From positions 310,001 to 374,000 of the forward strand of contig NZ_CP129382.1 in NCBI RefSeq assembly GCF_030435705.1: a DNA stretch of 64,000 nucleotides, read 5' to 3'. Positions 1 through 8,507 of the stretch are shown in pieces; position 1 is the stretch's first letter; each line of letters begins with the position of its first letter. The stretch is from Rhizobium sp. SSA_523. GTDB lineage: Bacteria; Pseudomonadota; Alphaproteobacteria; Rhizobiales; Rhizobiaceae. The notes below the pieces were generated by a model. The model ran no database searches. It saw only the letters and a program-made list of their open reading frames with translations, and was not told the DNA's origin. A program made the position numbers and the translations under genes.

Positions 1-1
1 C

Positions 2-160
2 GGCGATTTCTCCGGCAGCCGCAACAAATGGAGCGGCGGCGTCACGCTGGATTACGCCATCACTAAGGATCTGGCTGCCAAGGTCTCTGCGCAATACACC
101 GACGAAGAGCGCCGCAGCGAGTATTGGAGCGGCTTCTTCCGCCTGCAGCGCTCGTTCTGA
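2..160 (+). CDS. C-terminal end of an outer-membrane beta-barrel protein (5' partial)
   Basis: The last 52 codons of a gene that enters from the left edge. The peptide alternates polar and hydrophobic residues (for example VTLDYAITKDLAAKVSAQY) and ends in Arg-Ser-Phe. A terminal aromatic residue on such a strand is the classic signal for insertion of beta-barrels into the outer membrane. It is therefore probably a porin-like or BBP2-type outer membrane protein, but the family cannot be named from this fragment. A hairpin terminator follows the stop codon. Confidence 0.6.
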   Translation, partial: GDFSGSRNKWSGGVTLDYAITKDLAAKVSAQYTDEERRSEYWSGFFRLQRSF

Positions 161-205
161 GCGCGTCACTGGGCTCGCGCCGTCGGGCTGACGGCGAGTG
201 ATCAA

Positions 206-230
206 GGAGAACCCGCCCCGCGGGTTCTCC
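206..230 (+). terminator. Rho-independent terminator after the outer-membrane protein gene
   Basis: A perfect 10-bp stem (GGAGAACCCG / CGGGTTCTCC) with a 5-nt loop lies 45 bp after the stop codon. A moderately T-rich stretch (GCTTGTTTGTCT) follows. It would end transcription of the partial gene at the left edge. Confidence 0.7.
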
Positions 231-305
231 GCCTGCTTGTTTGTCTGTCGGATGCCGGGATGGCGGGAAACCGCGCCGGCAGGCGGGCGATGTGTTCACA
301 CCTGT

Positions 306-441
306 GCGGGCGGCGCTCGGTACGGTCGAAGGCGAGCGGGCGGCGCTTGGTAGGCTCGGATACATGCGGGCTGCGCTCGGGGCGCTTGGATGTGTGCGGG
401 CTGTGCTCGTATGTGCGTGGATGCGTGCGGGCTGCAACCGG
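306..441. repeat. Degenerate 30-bp tandem repeat array, about 4.5 copies
   Basis: Four consecutive units of 30, 30, 30 and 31 bp start at 306, 336, 366 and 396, with a partial fifth at 427. Each begins GCGGGC(G/T)G(C/T)GCT. The array is intergenic and ends about 20 bp from the stop codon of the minus-strand hydrolase. Units differ at roughly a third of positions, so it is an old or diverging array. There are no unique spacers, so it is not CRISPR. Confidence 0.8.
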
Positions 442-461
442 GCCAGAGCGCAGCGCCTGAC

Positions 462-1490
462 TTATGCCGCGGGTGTGGCCTGCGCCAGTGTTGCAGCGAT
501 CGCCTTGTCCAGTCCGTCGAGATGCAGGAGCGGCGCATGGCCCTGACCCTGCGCAGTGAGGCTCTGCAGGCCCGGCCGCCTGGCCTGCATGGCGGCAATG
601 GTTGCCGGACTGAGCAGGCTGGAGTTCTCGCCCCGGACCACGAGAATCGGGATATCGGCGAAAAGGTCGAATTGCGCCCAGAGGTCGGGCAGCGGCGTAT
701 CGAGCGGCGCCGCGGCAAATGCCGTCGCGATCGCCGGGTCGCAGTCGGCAATGATGGCGCCGCCAGCCCGAATATCGACGGCCTCTGCATCGACGGCCTC
801 TGCATCGACGGCCTCAGCATTGACGGCCTCGGCATTGACGGCCCGGACATTGACAGCCTCGGGATTGCCAGCCCGGATATTGACGGCCTGAGCATCGGCA
901 TCCTGGTCACTGGCGATCTGGACATAGACGGCCTGGGCCCAATCCTGCCAGTCCTGGTCGCCGAGCCGCGGAAAGGCCGGCCCGTGAGCCTTTTTCAGAT
1001 GCGCCGCCGCCGCGTCCCAGCTGTTCAGCAGGGGCGGGTCCTTCAGATAGGCCTGTATGTCGCGCAGACCCTGCAGCTCCAGCACGGGGCCCACATCGTT
1101 CAGAACCAGTGCCGCCACGCGCTGCGGCTGCAGGCTCGTGAGGATATGCAGGATCAGGCCGCCGCGCGACGTTCCGATAAAGCCCGCCTGCTGGATGCCG
1201 AGTTGGTCCAGCAGGAGGATCAGGTCCTGGCACTCCATCGCAATCGTGTACGTCCCGGCATCATGGGCACGTCCGGACGTGCCGCGGCCGCGATAATCCG
1301 GGCAGATGACCCAGTGAGAACCGCCATCCGGAGAGGCGAGGAATGTGGCGAGCGCGTCGAAATCCCGGGCATTGCGGGTCAGACCCGGCAGGCAGACCAC
1401 CGGCAGGCCGTGCCGCTGGCTGCCATAGAGCCTGTAGCCAAGCGGCACGCCATCCTGGGCCATCAGCCTATGCTGCGTAAAAATCGTCAC
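462..1490 (-). CDS. Alpha/beta-fold hydrolase with a repeat-expanded insertion
   Basis: A 342-residue serine hydrolase of the alpha/beta fold; substrate unknown. The nucleophile elbow GTSRGG puts Ser108 as the catalytic serine. The oxyanion region is LPGLTRN (34-40), and GQGHAPLL supplies His318. I chose the GTG at 1490 because GGGAGGG sits 4-5 nt before it and similarity to the family starts there; an open frame extends upstream to 1877 but looks non-coding. Residues about 196-243 are a low-complexity insert of repeated Glu-Ala-Val-Asn/Asp-Ala units coded by 15-bp repeats, placed between the cap region and the last part of the core. The protein looks cytoplasmic (no signal peptide). Confidence 0.85.
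   Translation of the reverse strand: MTIFTQHRLMAQDGVPLGYRLYGSQRHGLPVVCLPGLTRNARDFDALATFLASPDGGSHWVICPDYRGRGTSGRAHDAGTYTIAMECQDLILLLDQLGIQQAGFIGTSRGGLILHILTSLQPQRVAALVLNDVGPVLELQGLRDIQAYLKDPPLLNSWDAAAAHLKKAHGPAFPRLGDQDWQDWAQAVYVQIASDQDADAQAVNIRAGNPEAVNVRAVNAEAVNAEAVDAEAVDAEAVDIRAGGAIIADCDPAIATAFAAAPLDTPLPDLWAQFDLFADIPILVVRGENSSLLSPATIAAMQARRPGLQSLTAQGQGHAPLLHLDGLDKAIAATLAQATPAA
765..892. repeat. In-frame 15-bp tandem repeats inside the hydrolase gene
   Basis: On the coding (minus) strand, five consecutive copies of GAGGCCGTCRATGCN code for EAV(N/D)A. Diverged units with CGGGCTGGC or CGGGCCGTC stand on both sides. The period is a multiple of three, so slippage changes protein length without breaking the frame. 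Confidence 0.85.
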
Positions 1491-1999
1491 CGCATCCCTC
1501 CCTTTTGCTGCACTCGTCCGGCCGCAATTGGCCCGCTGCGATCGTCCCTTTGCGAGTGTCCCGCAGCACTGGTCCCGCGCTGCAACGCTCGCCTTGCAAT
1601 GGCCATGGGCCGTCAGCCTGAGCAGCATTTCAGGCCGCAGCGGATCGGTCAACACGGGAGGGGCTCGCGAGAGTGAGGGGCTGGCGAGAGGAAGGCATGC
1701 GCCGCAGACCGGGCGCTCGCATATGAGGCGCTGAACCTTCCGACGATCGAGACAACGGCAAAAGTGACAACGAACGCAACAACGGCGACACTCTCCGTCC
1801 TTGATCGCAGGCTGCAGGCGCCGGCCGAAAGGCGAAGATGGCTTGCGAAGATGTCTGGCGAAGATCGGGCTTGCCAAACCTCTCGCCGAACCGGGTCTCC
1901 CGCATCCTCGCCGAACATTGACGGGCGAGACCGCAGCCGGCTTGCGGCAGGTGATAGCGGAGAGGGCTGTTCACTTCGTCCCGTATTGACCACAGAGTG
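1491..1999. other. 509-bp gap between hydrolase and transglycosylase genes
   Basis: No convincing gene. Open frames here are short extensions in frames with poor codon pattern. GCGAAGAT occurs three times between about 1830 and 1866. The region should hold the hydrolase promoter; I see no clear -35/-10 pair. Confidence 0.5.
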
Positions 2000-4075
2000 T
2001 CAGCGCCGGCCGAAGCGCAGATCGTCCTCGATATCGGCTTCCTGGCCGAGCCGCATCTTGTAGACCTGATAATTCTCCATCACCCGCTGCACGTAGTTGC
2101 GGGTTTCGGGAAAGGGGATGCGTTCGATCCAGTCGATCACGGCATCGATCGACTGTCCGCGGGGATCGCCATATCGCTCGATCCATTCGGGCACGCGGCG
2201 CGGGCCGGCATTATAGGCGATGAAAGTGAGGATATAGGATCCGCCAAAGGCATCGATCTGCTCGCCGAGGTAATGGGCGCCGAGCGTGGCATTATAGCCC
2301 GCATCGCTGGTCAGCCGTGCCGGCGTGAAGGTCATGCCGTGGCGGCCGGCCACGCCCTTGGCGGTTCCCGGAAGCAGCTGCAAAAGGCCGCGCGCATTGG
2401 CGGGCGACACCGCCGCCGGGTTGAAGGCGCTTTCCTGCCGGGCAATGGCATAGGCCAGCGCCTTGCCGGAGCCTGCAATATCGGCATTGGCCGGAATGAC
2501 GCCGATCGGGAAGGCCAATGCCGCTACATCGATGCCGCGGTTGAAGGCGGATTTGCCGATCGACAGCGACAGAGCGTGGCTGTGATAGGTCTCGGCGCGG
2601 GCGGCAAGGATCGCCAGCTCCGCCGGATTGGCGAGCTCCTCGCCCAGCGCCCGGTAGAGCGCCTCGGCGCGATCGCCATGGCCAACCTCTTCCAGCCGCT
2701 TGATGGCGCGCACCGGCTCGCGCGCTTCGAAACTGTGCCGGTCCGCCTCGGCGGGCGCGGGGTAAGCCAGGTTGATCTGGCGCTTCTTCAGCTTCGCAGC
2801 GGCCAGCTGGCCGTAAAAGGTCGCCGTATAGCGGGACGCCTTCTCATAATAATCCTGCGCCGTCCCGGGGCCGCCTGCCTCCGCCGCACGGCCCAGCCAG
2901 TAAAGCGCGCGGGAGGCGGAGAGGGGGCGCGAGGAGGTTTTCAGAATGCGCTCGAAATGGGCGGCAGCGCTGTTTGCGTCGTTCAGCCCGCGCAGGGCAT
3001 ACCAGCCGGCATGGAATTCCGCATCGACGATATCGGTGGCCTGGCGCGCCGAATGCGCGGCGGCGATCTTGTAGGCCTGTCTGAAATCACCCTGATCGGC
3101 AAGGCCGCGCGCCACGATCCGCCGCTCGTTCCACCATTCGGTCGTGTTGATCTTGTCGGCGGCGTCACGCGGCGACCGCTCCAGAAGCCGCGCCGCCGCC
3201 TCATACTGATCCTGATGGCGCAGATATTCGATGCGGACAAAGAGATAGGCGGGATCCTGCGTCAGCGAGCGATCCACGGCGTCCAGCAAAGCGCCGGCAT
3301 TTTTGGCCTTGGAGGCCACGGCAGACCAGGCCGCATAGAGCGATTGGGCATTGCCGAGGGTTGCAAAGCGCTTGGCCTGGCTCACCCGGCCGCGATACAT
3401 CAGATAGTCCATACGCGCTTTGTGATCGGCGGCGCGCAAGAGCGGCCCGAATTCCGACAGGATGCGGTCTTCCGTGCCCTTGTCGAGCGGATAGCCGATC
3501 CAGAAGGGACGCAGGGCGTCAGCCGCCTTGGACGCCGCCTTGCCCTCCTGATTGGAGGCAAGCAGCGCACGCGCCAGGATCATCGCTCCCTGAACCGTCT
3601 CCGGCCGGGTTGCGCCAAAGGCCGTCAGCACCTGTTGCGGCGTCGGGTTTTCGCGCCACAGCGCCCGTTCCGAAGTGGCGCGCAGCTGCGACAGGCCGGG
3701 CCAGCCCTTCAATTCGCCTTGCGCCGCTGCGATCTCATAGGAGGGGACGGCGCCAAGGCCGGAGGTCACGATCGCCCAGGTCAAGAGGTGCCGGTCGAGA
3801 CTTCCGGGCGCCAGGCCATCGCGTGCCGCAAGGGCGGCCGCCGCATTGCGTTCGGAGAGCGCGTCCAGTCCGGTTTTCAGAAGCGATTGCGGTGCATCGG
3901 GAAGAGCGGGGCGCGGAATGGCGCCGGTGATCATGGAAGGAGGAAATGCCCGCGCTGCGGGATTGTCGGGCCGCGCGAACGGCAGGGGGATGGCGCGTTC
4001 GGGAAGCGAGGATGCAAGAGCCCCGGACAAACAAAAGGCCGAGGCAAGGACAGCAGTCAGAAGCGTTTTCGTCAT
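2000..4075 (-). CDS. slt: Soluble lytic murein transglycosylase (Slt family)
   Basis: A periplasmic enzyme of about 691 residues that cleaves peptidoglycan glycan strands with formation of 1,6-anhydro-muramic ends. The start at 4075 gives a typical signal peptide (MTKTLLTAVLASAFCLSGALA, about 21 residues); an open frame runs upstream to 4231 but lacks this feature. Residues about 90-530 are the alpha-helical superhelical (U-shaped) region rich in TPR-like helices. The SLT domain starts at about 540, with catalytic Glu548 in ARQESAFNP and the later motifs GLLQLLPGTA and AYNAGP. Length matches the large Slt70-like group. It is divergent from dapA, as is common in rhizobia. Confidence 0.93.
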   Translation of the reverse strand: MTKTLLTAVLASAFCLSGALASSLPERAIPLPFARPDNPAARAFPPSMITGAIPRPALPDAPQSLLKTGLDALSERNAAAALAARDGLAPGSLDRHLLTWAIVTSGLGAVPSYEIAAAQGELKGWPGLSQLRATSERALWRENPTPQQVLTAFGATRPETVQGAMILARALLASNQEGKAASKAADALRPFWIGYPLDKGTEDRILSEFGPLLRAADHKARMDYLMYRGRVSQAKRFATLGNAQSLYAAWSAVASKAKNAGALLDAVDRSLTQDPAYLFVRIEYLRHQDQYEAAARLLERSPRDAADKINTTEWWNERRIVARGLADQGDFRQAYKIAAAHSARQATDIVDAEFHAGWYALRGLNDANSAAAHFERILKTSSRPLSASRALYWLGRAAEAGGPGTAQDYYEKASRYTATFYGQLAAAKLKKRQINLAYPAPAEADRHSFEAREPVRAIKRLEEVGHGDRAEALYRALGEELANPAELAILAARAETYHSHALSLSIGKSAFNRGIDVAALAFPIGVIPANADIAGSGKALAYAIARQESAFNPAAVSPANARGLLQLLPGTAKGVAGRHGMTFTPARLTSDAGYNATLGAHYLGEQIDAFGGSYILTFIAYNAGPRRVPEWIERYGDPRGQSIDAVIDWIERIPFPETRNYVQRVMENYQVYKMRLGQEADIEDDLRFGRR

Positions 4076-4305
4076 GGCAGTGCCCAGCCTCGCACATCGA
4101 GACGCGTGTCGATAGGCATAGTGAGCGTCCATTTGGCTTAACGCTTCCTTACCATTTTGTCCGATTGACCTGTTTTTTGCCATCACGTTCCGTTGCAAAT
4201 CCGTCATAAGCACGCTTGTCGGGGCATCCACGCCGATCTATGGTGCGCACCCTATATCGAGAGTTTGCGGCCGAAGGATGAAATCGGTCGATCGGGAGTA
4301 TTCGC

Positions 4306-5190
4306 ATGTTCAAGGGTTCCATGCCCGCACTTGTCACACCCTTCACAGATGCGGGCGCGGTGGATGAGGCGGCCTTCGCTGCCCACGTGGAGTGGCAGAT
4401 CACGGAAGGATCAACCGGCCTCGTCCCGGTCGGGACCACCGGAGAATCGCCGACCCTCTCCCATGCGGAACACAAGCGGGTCATCGAATTGTGCATCGAG
4501 GTGGCCAATAAGCGTGTTCCGGTCATTGCCGGCGCCGGCTCCAACAATACCCGCGAGGCGATCGAACTGGCGCAGCATGCCGAAAAGGCCGGCGCCGACG
4601 GCATATTGGTGGTGACGCCCTATTACAACAAGCCGACCCAGAAGGGGCTGATCGCGCATTTCGGGGCCATTGCCGAGGCCGTCAGCCTGCCGATCATCAT
4701 CTACAATATTCCGCCCCGCTCGGTGATCGACATGCTGCCGGACACCATGGGCGCGCTTGCCAAGGCCCACAAGAACATTGTCGGCGTCAAGGATGCGACC
4801 GGCAAGCTGGAGCGCGTGTCCGAACAGCGCATGAGCTGCGGCAAGGATTTCATCCAGCTTTCGGGCGAGGATGCCACGGCCCTTGGTTTCAACGCCCATG
4901 GCGGCGTCGGCTGTATCTCCGTCACTGCCAATGTGGCGCCGCGCCTATGCGCCGAATTCCAGCAGGCGACGCTGTCGGGCGATTACGCCAAGGCGCTGGA
5001 CTATCAGGATCGGCTGATGCCGCTGCACAAGGCAATCTTTCTGGAGCCGGGGGTCTGTGGCGCGAAGTATGGCCTGTCGCGCGTGCGCGGCACCAGCCGG
5101 TTTGCCCGCTCGCCGCTCATGTCCAGCCTGGAACCGGCAACCGAAGCCGCCATCGATGCGGCGCTGCGCCACGCCGGCCTGCTGAACTAG
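4306..5190 (+). CDS. dapA: 4-hydroxy-tetrahydrodipicolinate synthase
   Basis: 294 residues, full length. It condenses pyruvate with aspartate semialdehyde at the first committed step to meso-diaminopimelate and lysine. The Schiff-base lysine is Lys162 (GVKDATG), with the catalytic Tyr133 in IIYNIPPR and the GTTGE motif at 43-47. The gene stands alone on the plus strand and is divergent from slt, another cell-wall gene. The TAG stop codon (5188-5190) is also the first three bases of a 15-bp terminal inverted repeat of the following MITE-like element. Confidence 0.97.
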   Translation: MFKGSMPALVTPFTDAGAVDEAAFAAHVEWQITEGSTGLVPVGTTGESPTLSHAEHKRVIELCIEVANKRVPVIAGAGSNNTREAIELAQHAEKAGADGILVVTPYYNKPTQKGLIAHFGAIAEAVSLPIIIYNIPPRSVIDMLPDTMGALAKAHKNIVGVKDATGKLERVSEQRMSCGKDFIQLSGEDATALGFNAHGGVGCISVTANVAPRLCAEFQQATLSGDYAKALDYQDRLMPLHKAIFLEPGVCGAKYGLSRVRGTSRFARSPLMSSLEPATEAAIDAALRHAGLLN

Positions 5191-5457
5191 GGTCTGTTGA
5201 CAATCAGGTTTCGGACGTGGCGCGTGTCGGATTTGGTTGCTGAACAGGCGAAAAGCGCAAGGGATACCCAATGTATCACGAGCATTTTCAACGCATTCAG
5301 CGGGCAAATCCGACGCGTCCGCAGGATTTGGAGAAGAACGGCCCATTTTGACGTCGCGAAGCCTTGAAAGGGGTTGGCCCTTCCTGCGGCTTCGCTTCTG
5401 AAACTGGGCCGTCTTCTCGCAAACCACGTTCCAAACCCTGAATGTCAACAGACCCTA
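5188..5457. mobile_element. MITE-like non-coding repeat element with 15-bp perfect inverted ends
   Basis: The ends TAGGGTCTGTTGACA (5188-5202) and TGTCAACAGACCCTA (5443-5457) are perfect inverted repeats enclosing about 240 bp without a credible gene. The core at about 5350-5398 (TCGCGAAGCCTTGAAAGGGG and following) recurs, inverted and with few changes, in the element at 12826-12968. The ends overlap the dapA stop codon. This fits a miniature transposable or intergenic mosaic repeat of rhizobial genomes; no transposase is present. Confidence 0.75.
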
Positions 5458-5595
5458 ATCCGGCGCCGGCGCAAGGGTGGCGCCGGGGCCACCCTTCTCA
5501 TGCGCATCGGGATGCACTACATTCCTTCCGCAAGGCCGCGCTCTGCGGCGCAATGACCAAGAAGACCCTCTTCACGGGCGGAGTATGTAGTTCCC

Positions 5596-6072
5596 ATGGC
5601 ACCCAAAGGCAGCCAGCGCATCGTCAACAAGATCGTCGCGGAAAACCGCAAGGCGCGATTCAACTACGAGATCCTCGATACCTACGAGGCCGGCATCGTC
5701 CTGACCGGGACGGAGGTGAAATCGCTGCGCGACGGCAAGGCCAATATCGCCGAATCCTATGCCTCCGACGAGGGCGACGAGATCTGGCTGATCAATTCGC
5801 ATCTGCCGGAATATCTGCAGGCGAACCGCTTCAATCACGAGCCGCGGCGGCGGCGCAAGCTTCTCCTGAACAAGCGGGAGATCAATCGCCTGCGCGCCGG
5901 TATCAATCGCGAAGGCATGACGCTTGTCCCGTTGAAGATCTATTTCAACGAAAAGGGTCGCGCCAAGCTGGAGCTGGCGCTGGCCAAGGGCAAGAAGCTG
6001 CACGACAAGCGCGAGACGGAGAAGGAACGCGACTGGAACCGCCAGAAGAGCCGGCTGTTGAAAGCCGGCTGA
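5596..6072 (+). CDS. smpB: SsrA-binding protein SmpB
   Basis: 158 residues. It binds tmRNA and takes it to stalled ribosomes for trans-translation. The OB-fold signature is clear: [20 protein letters not shown] near the N-terminus, [14 protein letters not shown], then [15 protein letters not shown]. The basic C-terminal tail ([19 protein letters not shown]) is the part that enters the decoding centre in known SmpB proteins. It lies downstream of dapA, now separated by the MITE-like element. A strong terminator follows. Confidence 0.97.
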   Translation: MAPKGSQRIVNKIVAENRKARFNYEILDTYEAGIVLTGTEVKSLRDGKANIAESYASDEGDEIWLINSHLPEYLQANRFNHEPRRRRKLLLNKREINRLRAGINREGMTLVPLKIYFNEKGRAKLELALAKGKKLHDKRETEKERDWNRQKSRLLKAG

Positions 6073-6095
6073 CCCGTTCAATGCAGATCAGCAAA

Positions 6096-6129
6096 GGGAC
6101 CGGCCGCTCAAGCCGCCGGTCCCTTTTTT
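6096..6129 (+). terminator. Rho-independent terminator of smpB
   Basis: A 9-bp stem GGGACCGGC / GCCGGTCCC with a 10-nt loop is followed by six T residues. It starts 23 bp after the smpB stop codon. Confidence 0.9.
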
Positions 6130-6270
6130 CGTCGATCTCCGTGGGATGATTTCACGGTTGATCCTGGCTGCCGCTCGCTCACAGAGCAGATGCAAAACTC
6201 TGAAAATCCATCAGGAACATGTAGTTGCTGCTGGATGCTGCGAACGGGTGCAAATGTCGCAATGGAACCG

Positions 6271-6558
6271 CTAGCGGCCGCCGATATTGCGCGACAGCAG
6301 AATGGCCTTGGCCTGCGCCTCCCGGAGAAGCGCGTCCTGCCGGGCGGCGCGATCGACCGCAAGGCCTCCCTCTAGCCCGGCCTCAAGCCCGATATCGCGC
6401 AACTGGTGGCGATCAAGGTCGCAGGTCCGGTTGCGGCGTCGGGTGATCCGGTTCTGCAGGATCGATACGAGGCGTCGCAGCACCGTTGCCGCGCGCGACA
6501 GCGGGCGGGGCGCGGAATAGGCGGAGACGGGGTCTTGAACTCGATCGATCGTGCGCAT
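6271..6558 (-). CDS. DUF1127 domain protein
   Basis: A 95-residue basic protein. The middle carries the DUF1127 pattern: an Arg-rich stretch (RRRNR) followed by LDRHQLRDIGLE, the conserved helix with Asp-Ile-Gly-Leu. The start at 6558 has an excellent ribosome site (AAAGGACAGG, 3-7 nt spacing). Members of this alphaproteobacterial family are small, and some are reported to act in RNA turnover and phosphate or stress adaptation; no specific role can be assigned here. It reads toward the smpB terminator and follows ada with a 179-bp gap, so it probably has its own promoter. Confidence 0.85.
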   Translation of the reverse strand: MRTIDRVQDPVSAYSAPRPLSRAATVLRRLVSILQNRITRRRNRTCDLDRHQLRDIGLEAGLEGGLAVDRAARQDALLREAQAKAILLSRNIGGR

Positions 6559-6737
6559 GGTCCTGTCCTTTCGAAGAGGCACGAAGAAGGGTCGCTCCGC
6601 GGCCGCATGGACGCGAAGAAACGGTGGAGGTTTGGAGCTTCGGTGAAGGGTGAGTGCGGCGCTGGGCCCTAGGGCTGCGGGCGGCAAACTGTCGCAGATC
6701 AGCCCATTCGTCCAGTGAATGTTTCGAATGATTTCAA

Positions 6738-7817
6738 TCAGGCGGATTGATGATACGCACGGCTTGCGCGCATCTTCGCCTCGTGCCGCAGCAGCCATTG
6801 CTTGCGCCAGAGCCCGCCGCCATAGCCGGTGAGGCTTCCATCGGCGCCGATTACCCGGTGACAGGGAATGATGATGGCGATCCGGTTCGCGCCGTTTGCC
6901 CGTGCCACGGCGCGTATCGCTGTCGGCCGGCCGATCTGACCGGCAATGGCGGAATAGCTGCGGGTCGCCCCGGGCTGGATCTCGCGCAGCGCCTCCCAGA
7001 CCTGACGCTCGAAGGGCGTGCCATGGCCGCCTATCCGCACCGAAAAGCCAAGAGATCCGCCGGCGAAATAGCGCTCCAGCTCCGCCTCTACCTGATCGGT
7101 GGTGGCGGTCCGGCCGAAGATCACGGCGGATCTCGACCTTTCCTGCAGGTGGCGCAGCTCCGCGGGGAGCGCCGGGCGGTCGGCAAATTCCAGCAGATGC
7201 AGGGCATGGTCGCAGGTGACGCACAGCATGGGACCGATCGGCGTCTCGATCCAGCAGGCCCTGAGAAAGCCCTCGCGGGTTTTCAGCTTTTGTGGCGCCT
7301 CTCCAAGCAACTGGTTGATCGCGCTTCGAAAGCCGCTGCCGGATTCGAAGCCTGCATCGAGCTGCGCTTCGATCACCGAGCCGCCCTTGCCGAGCGTCGC
7401 CGCCGCTTCGCTCAGCCGCCGCCTCCGGGCAAGCTCCAGAAAGCTCATGCCGAACCGTCGCTTGAACAGGCGGCGGATGGTGGAGGGATCATGGCCCAGC
7501 CGCACCACGTCCTGCTCGCTCCAGCGGCGATCCGGCCTCTCCTCCAGCATGTGCAGCAGCGCGCTGACCGAGGGTTCCATCATGCCGTAATGCTGCAGCG
7601 GTGTGCAGCGCTTGCAGGGTCGATAGCCGGCCTCGAGGCAATCGGCGATCCTGGCCTCGAATCGGCAATTCTCCCGAAGCGGCTTTCGCGCCGGGCAGGT
7701 CAGGCGGCAGAAGATCCGGGTTGAGGTGACGCAGACATAGGCAAAGCCTTCATAGGCTGCGTCCCGCTTGAGCAGGGCCTGATAAAGCAGATCGTCAGTG
7801 GGGCGTAAGGTCAACAT
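6738..7817 (-). CDS. ada: Bifunctional methylphosphotriester / O6-methylguanine methyltransferase and regulator (Ada)
   Basis: 359 residues in three parts. Residues 1-80 are the zinc methyl-acceptor domain, with Cys37 and Cys41 (CRLTCPARKP) and Cys68 and Cys71 (PCKRC). Residues about 90-180 are an AraC-type helix-turn-helix (RRLFKRRFGMSFLELARRRR). The C-terminal domain has the methyltransferase site IIPCHRVIG with Cys319. It repairs alkylated DNA and, once methylated on the N-terminal cysteine, would activate the adaptive response. All key cysteines are present. No alkB or alkA is next to it. Confidence 0.95.
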   Translation of the reverse strand: MLTLRPTDDLLYQALLKRDAAYEGFAYVCVTSTRIFCRLTCPARKPLRENCRFEARIADCLEAGYRPCKRCTPLQHYGMMEPSVSALLHMLEERPDRRWSEQDVVRLGHDPSTIRRLFKRRFGMSFLELARRRRLSEAAATLGKGGSVIEAQLDAGFESGSGFRSAINQLLGEAPQKLKTREGFLRACWIETPIGPMLCVTCDHALHLLEFADRPALPAELRHLQERSRSAVIFGRTATTDQVEAELERYFAGGSLGFSVRIGGHGTPFERQVWEALREIQPGATRSYSAIAGQIGRPTAIRAVARANGANRIAIIIPCHRVIGADGSLTGYGGGLWRKQWLLRHEAKMRASRAYHQSA

Positions 7818-7928
7818 GCCGTCGACTATACCAGCCCGGCTTCCGGACGACGCCGAAAAACGGGCAGCTATTTCGCCGAAGCGGTCGGGGGCAGCGGAGA
7901 CATGCGAAGCCTTGGGGGGAGGTCGCCC

Positions 7929-8507
7929 TTATTCGTCGGCCGGCTCGGCCACCGGCTCGACATGGCGCTGGACACGCTCCGACGGATCGCGGCCAATCTC
8001 CGCCTTCAGCGAGATCAGATCGATGAAATGGTCGGACTGCCGGCGCAGATCGTCGGCGATCATCGGCGGCTGGGTGGCGAGCGTCGAGACGACGGAAACC
8101 TTGCGTCCCTTGCGCTGCAGCGCCTCCACCAGCGTGGTGAAATCGCCATCGCCGGAGAAGAGCACGAGATGATCGACCGTTTCGGATTGCTCCATCGCGT
8201 CGATCGCCAACTCGATGTCCATATTGCCCTTCACCTTCCGGCGACCCATGGAATCAGTGAATTCCTTTGCCGGCTTGGTGACGACCTTGTAGCCATTGTA
8301 ATCCAGCCAGTCGATCAGCGGCCGGATGGAGGAATATTCCTGGTCTTCAATGAGCGCCGTGTAGTAATAGGCCCGCAGCAGATAGCCACGCTTCTGGAAC
8401 GCCTTCAGGAGTTTGCGGTAGTCGATGTCAAAGCCGAGACTTTTCGAGGCAGCGTACAAATTCGCGCCATCGATAAAGAGTGCGATCTTTTCCCTGGGGT
8501 CGAACAT
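7929..8507 (-). CDS. NYN/LabA-like PIN-fold protein (DUF88)
   Basis: 192 residues. It carries the NYN domain, a PIN-like metal-dependent nuclease fold: FIDGANLYAA (Asp near residue 14), then DIELAIDAM and FSGDGDF, which give the acidic cluster expected at the active site. The C-terminus (PSERVQRHVEPVAEPADE) is an acidic tail. It is divergent from rpoZ across a 408-bp gap, an arrangement I know from other rhizobia. Its RNA target is not known; NYN proteins are generally RNases or RNA-binding proteins. Confidence 0.88.
   Translation of the reverse strand: MFDPREKIALFIDGANLYAASKSLGFDIDYRKLLKAFQKRGYLLRAYYYTALIEDQEYSSIRPLIDWLDYNGYKVVTKPAKEFTDSMGRRKVKGNMDIELAIDAMEQSETVDHLVLFSGDGDFTTLVEALQRKGRKVSVVSTLATQPPMIADDLRRQSDHFIDLISLKAEIGRDPSERVQRHVEPVAEPADE

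Noticed and set aside
306..441. Possible CRISPR array
   Set aside because: Repeats are directly adjacent without unique spacers, and no cas genes exist in the window.
241..546. Frames across the 30-bp repeats encoding Ala/Arg-rich repeats
   Set aside because: They arise from the repeat period being a multiple of three; several frames are open at once and none has a good start.
1491..1877. N-terminal extension of the hydrolase to 1877
   Set aside because: The extra 129 residues are Arg/Cys-rich with no similarity to the family, and a strong ribosome site marks the GTG at 1490.
1997..4141. 714-codon open frame antisense to the transglycosylase gene
   Set aside because: It mirrors slt exactly in a high-GC genome where antisense frames stay open; the protein has no recognisable domain, while the minus-strand product is a clear Slt enzyme.
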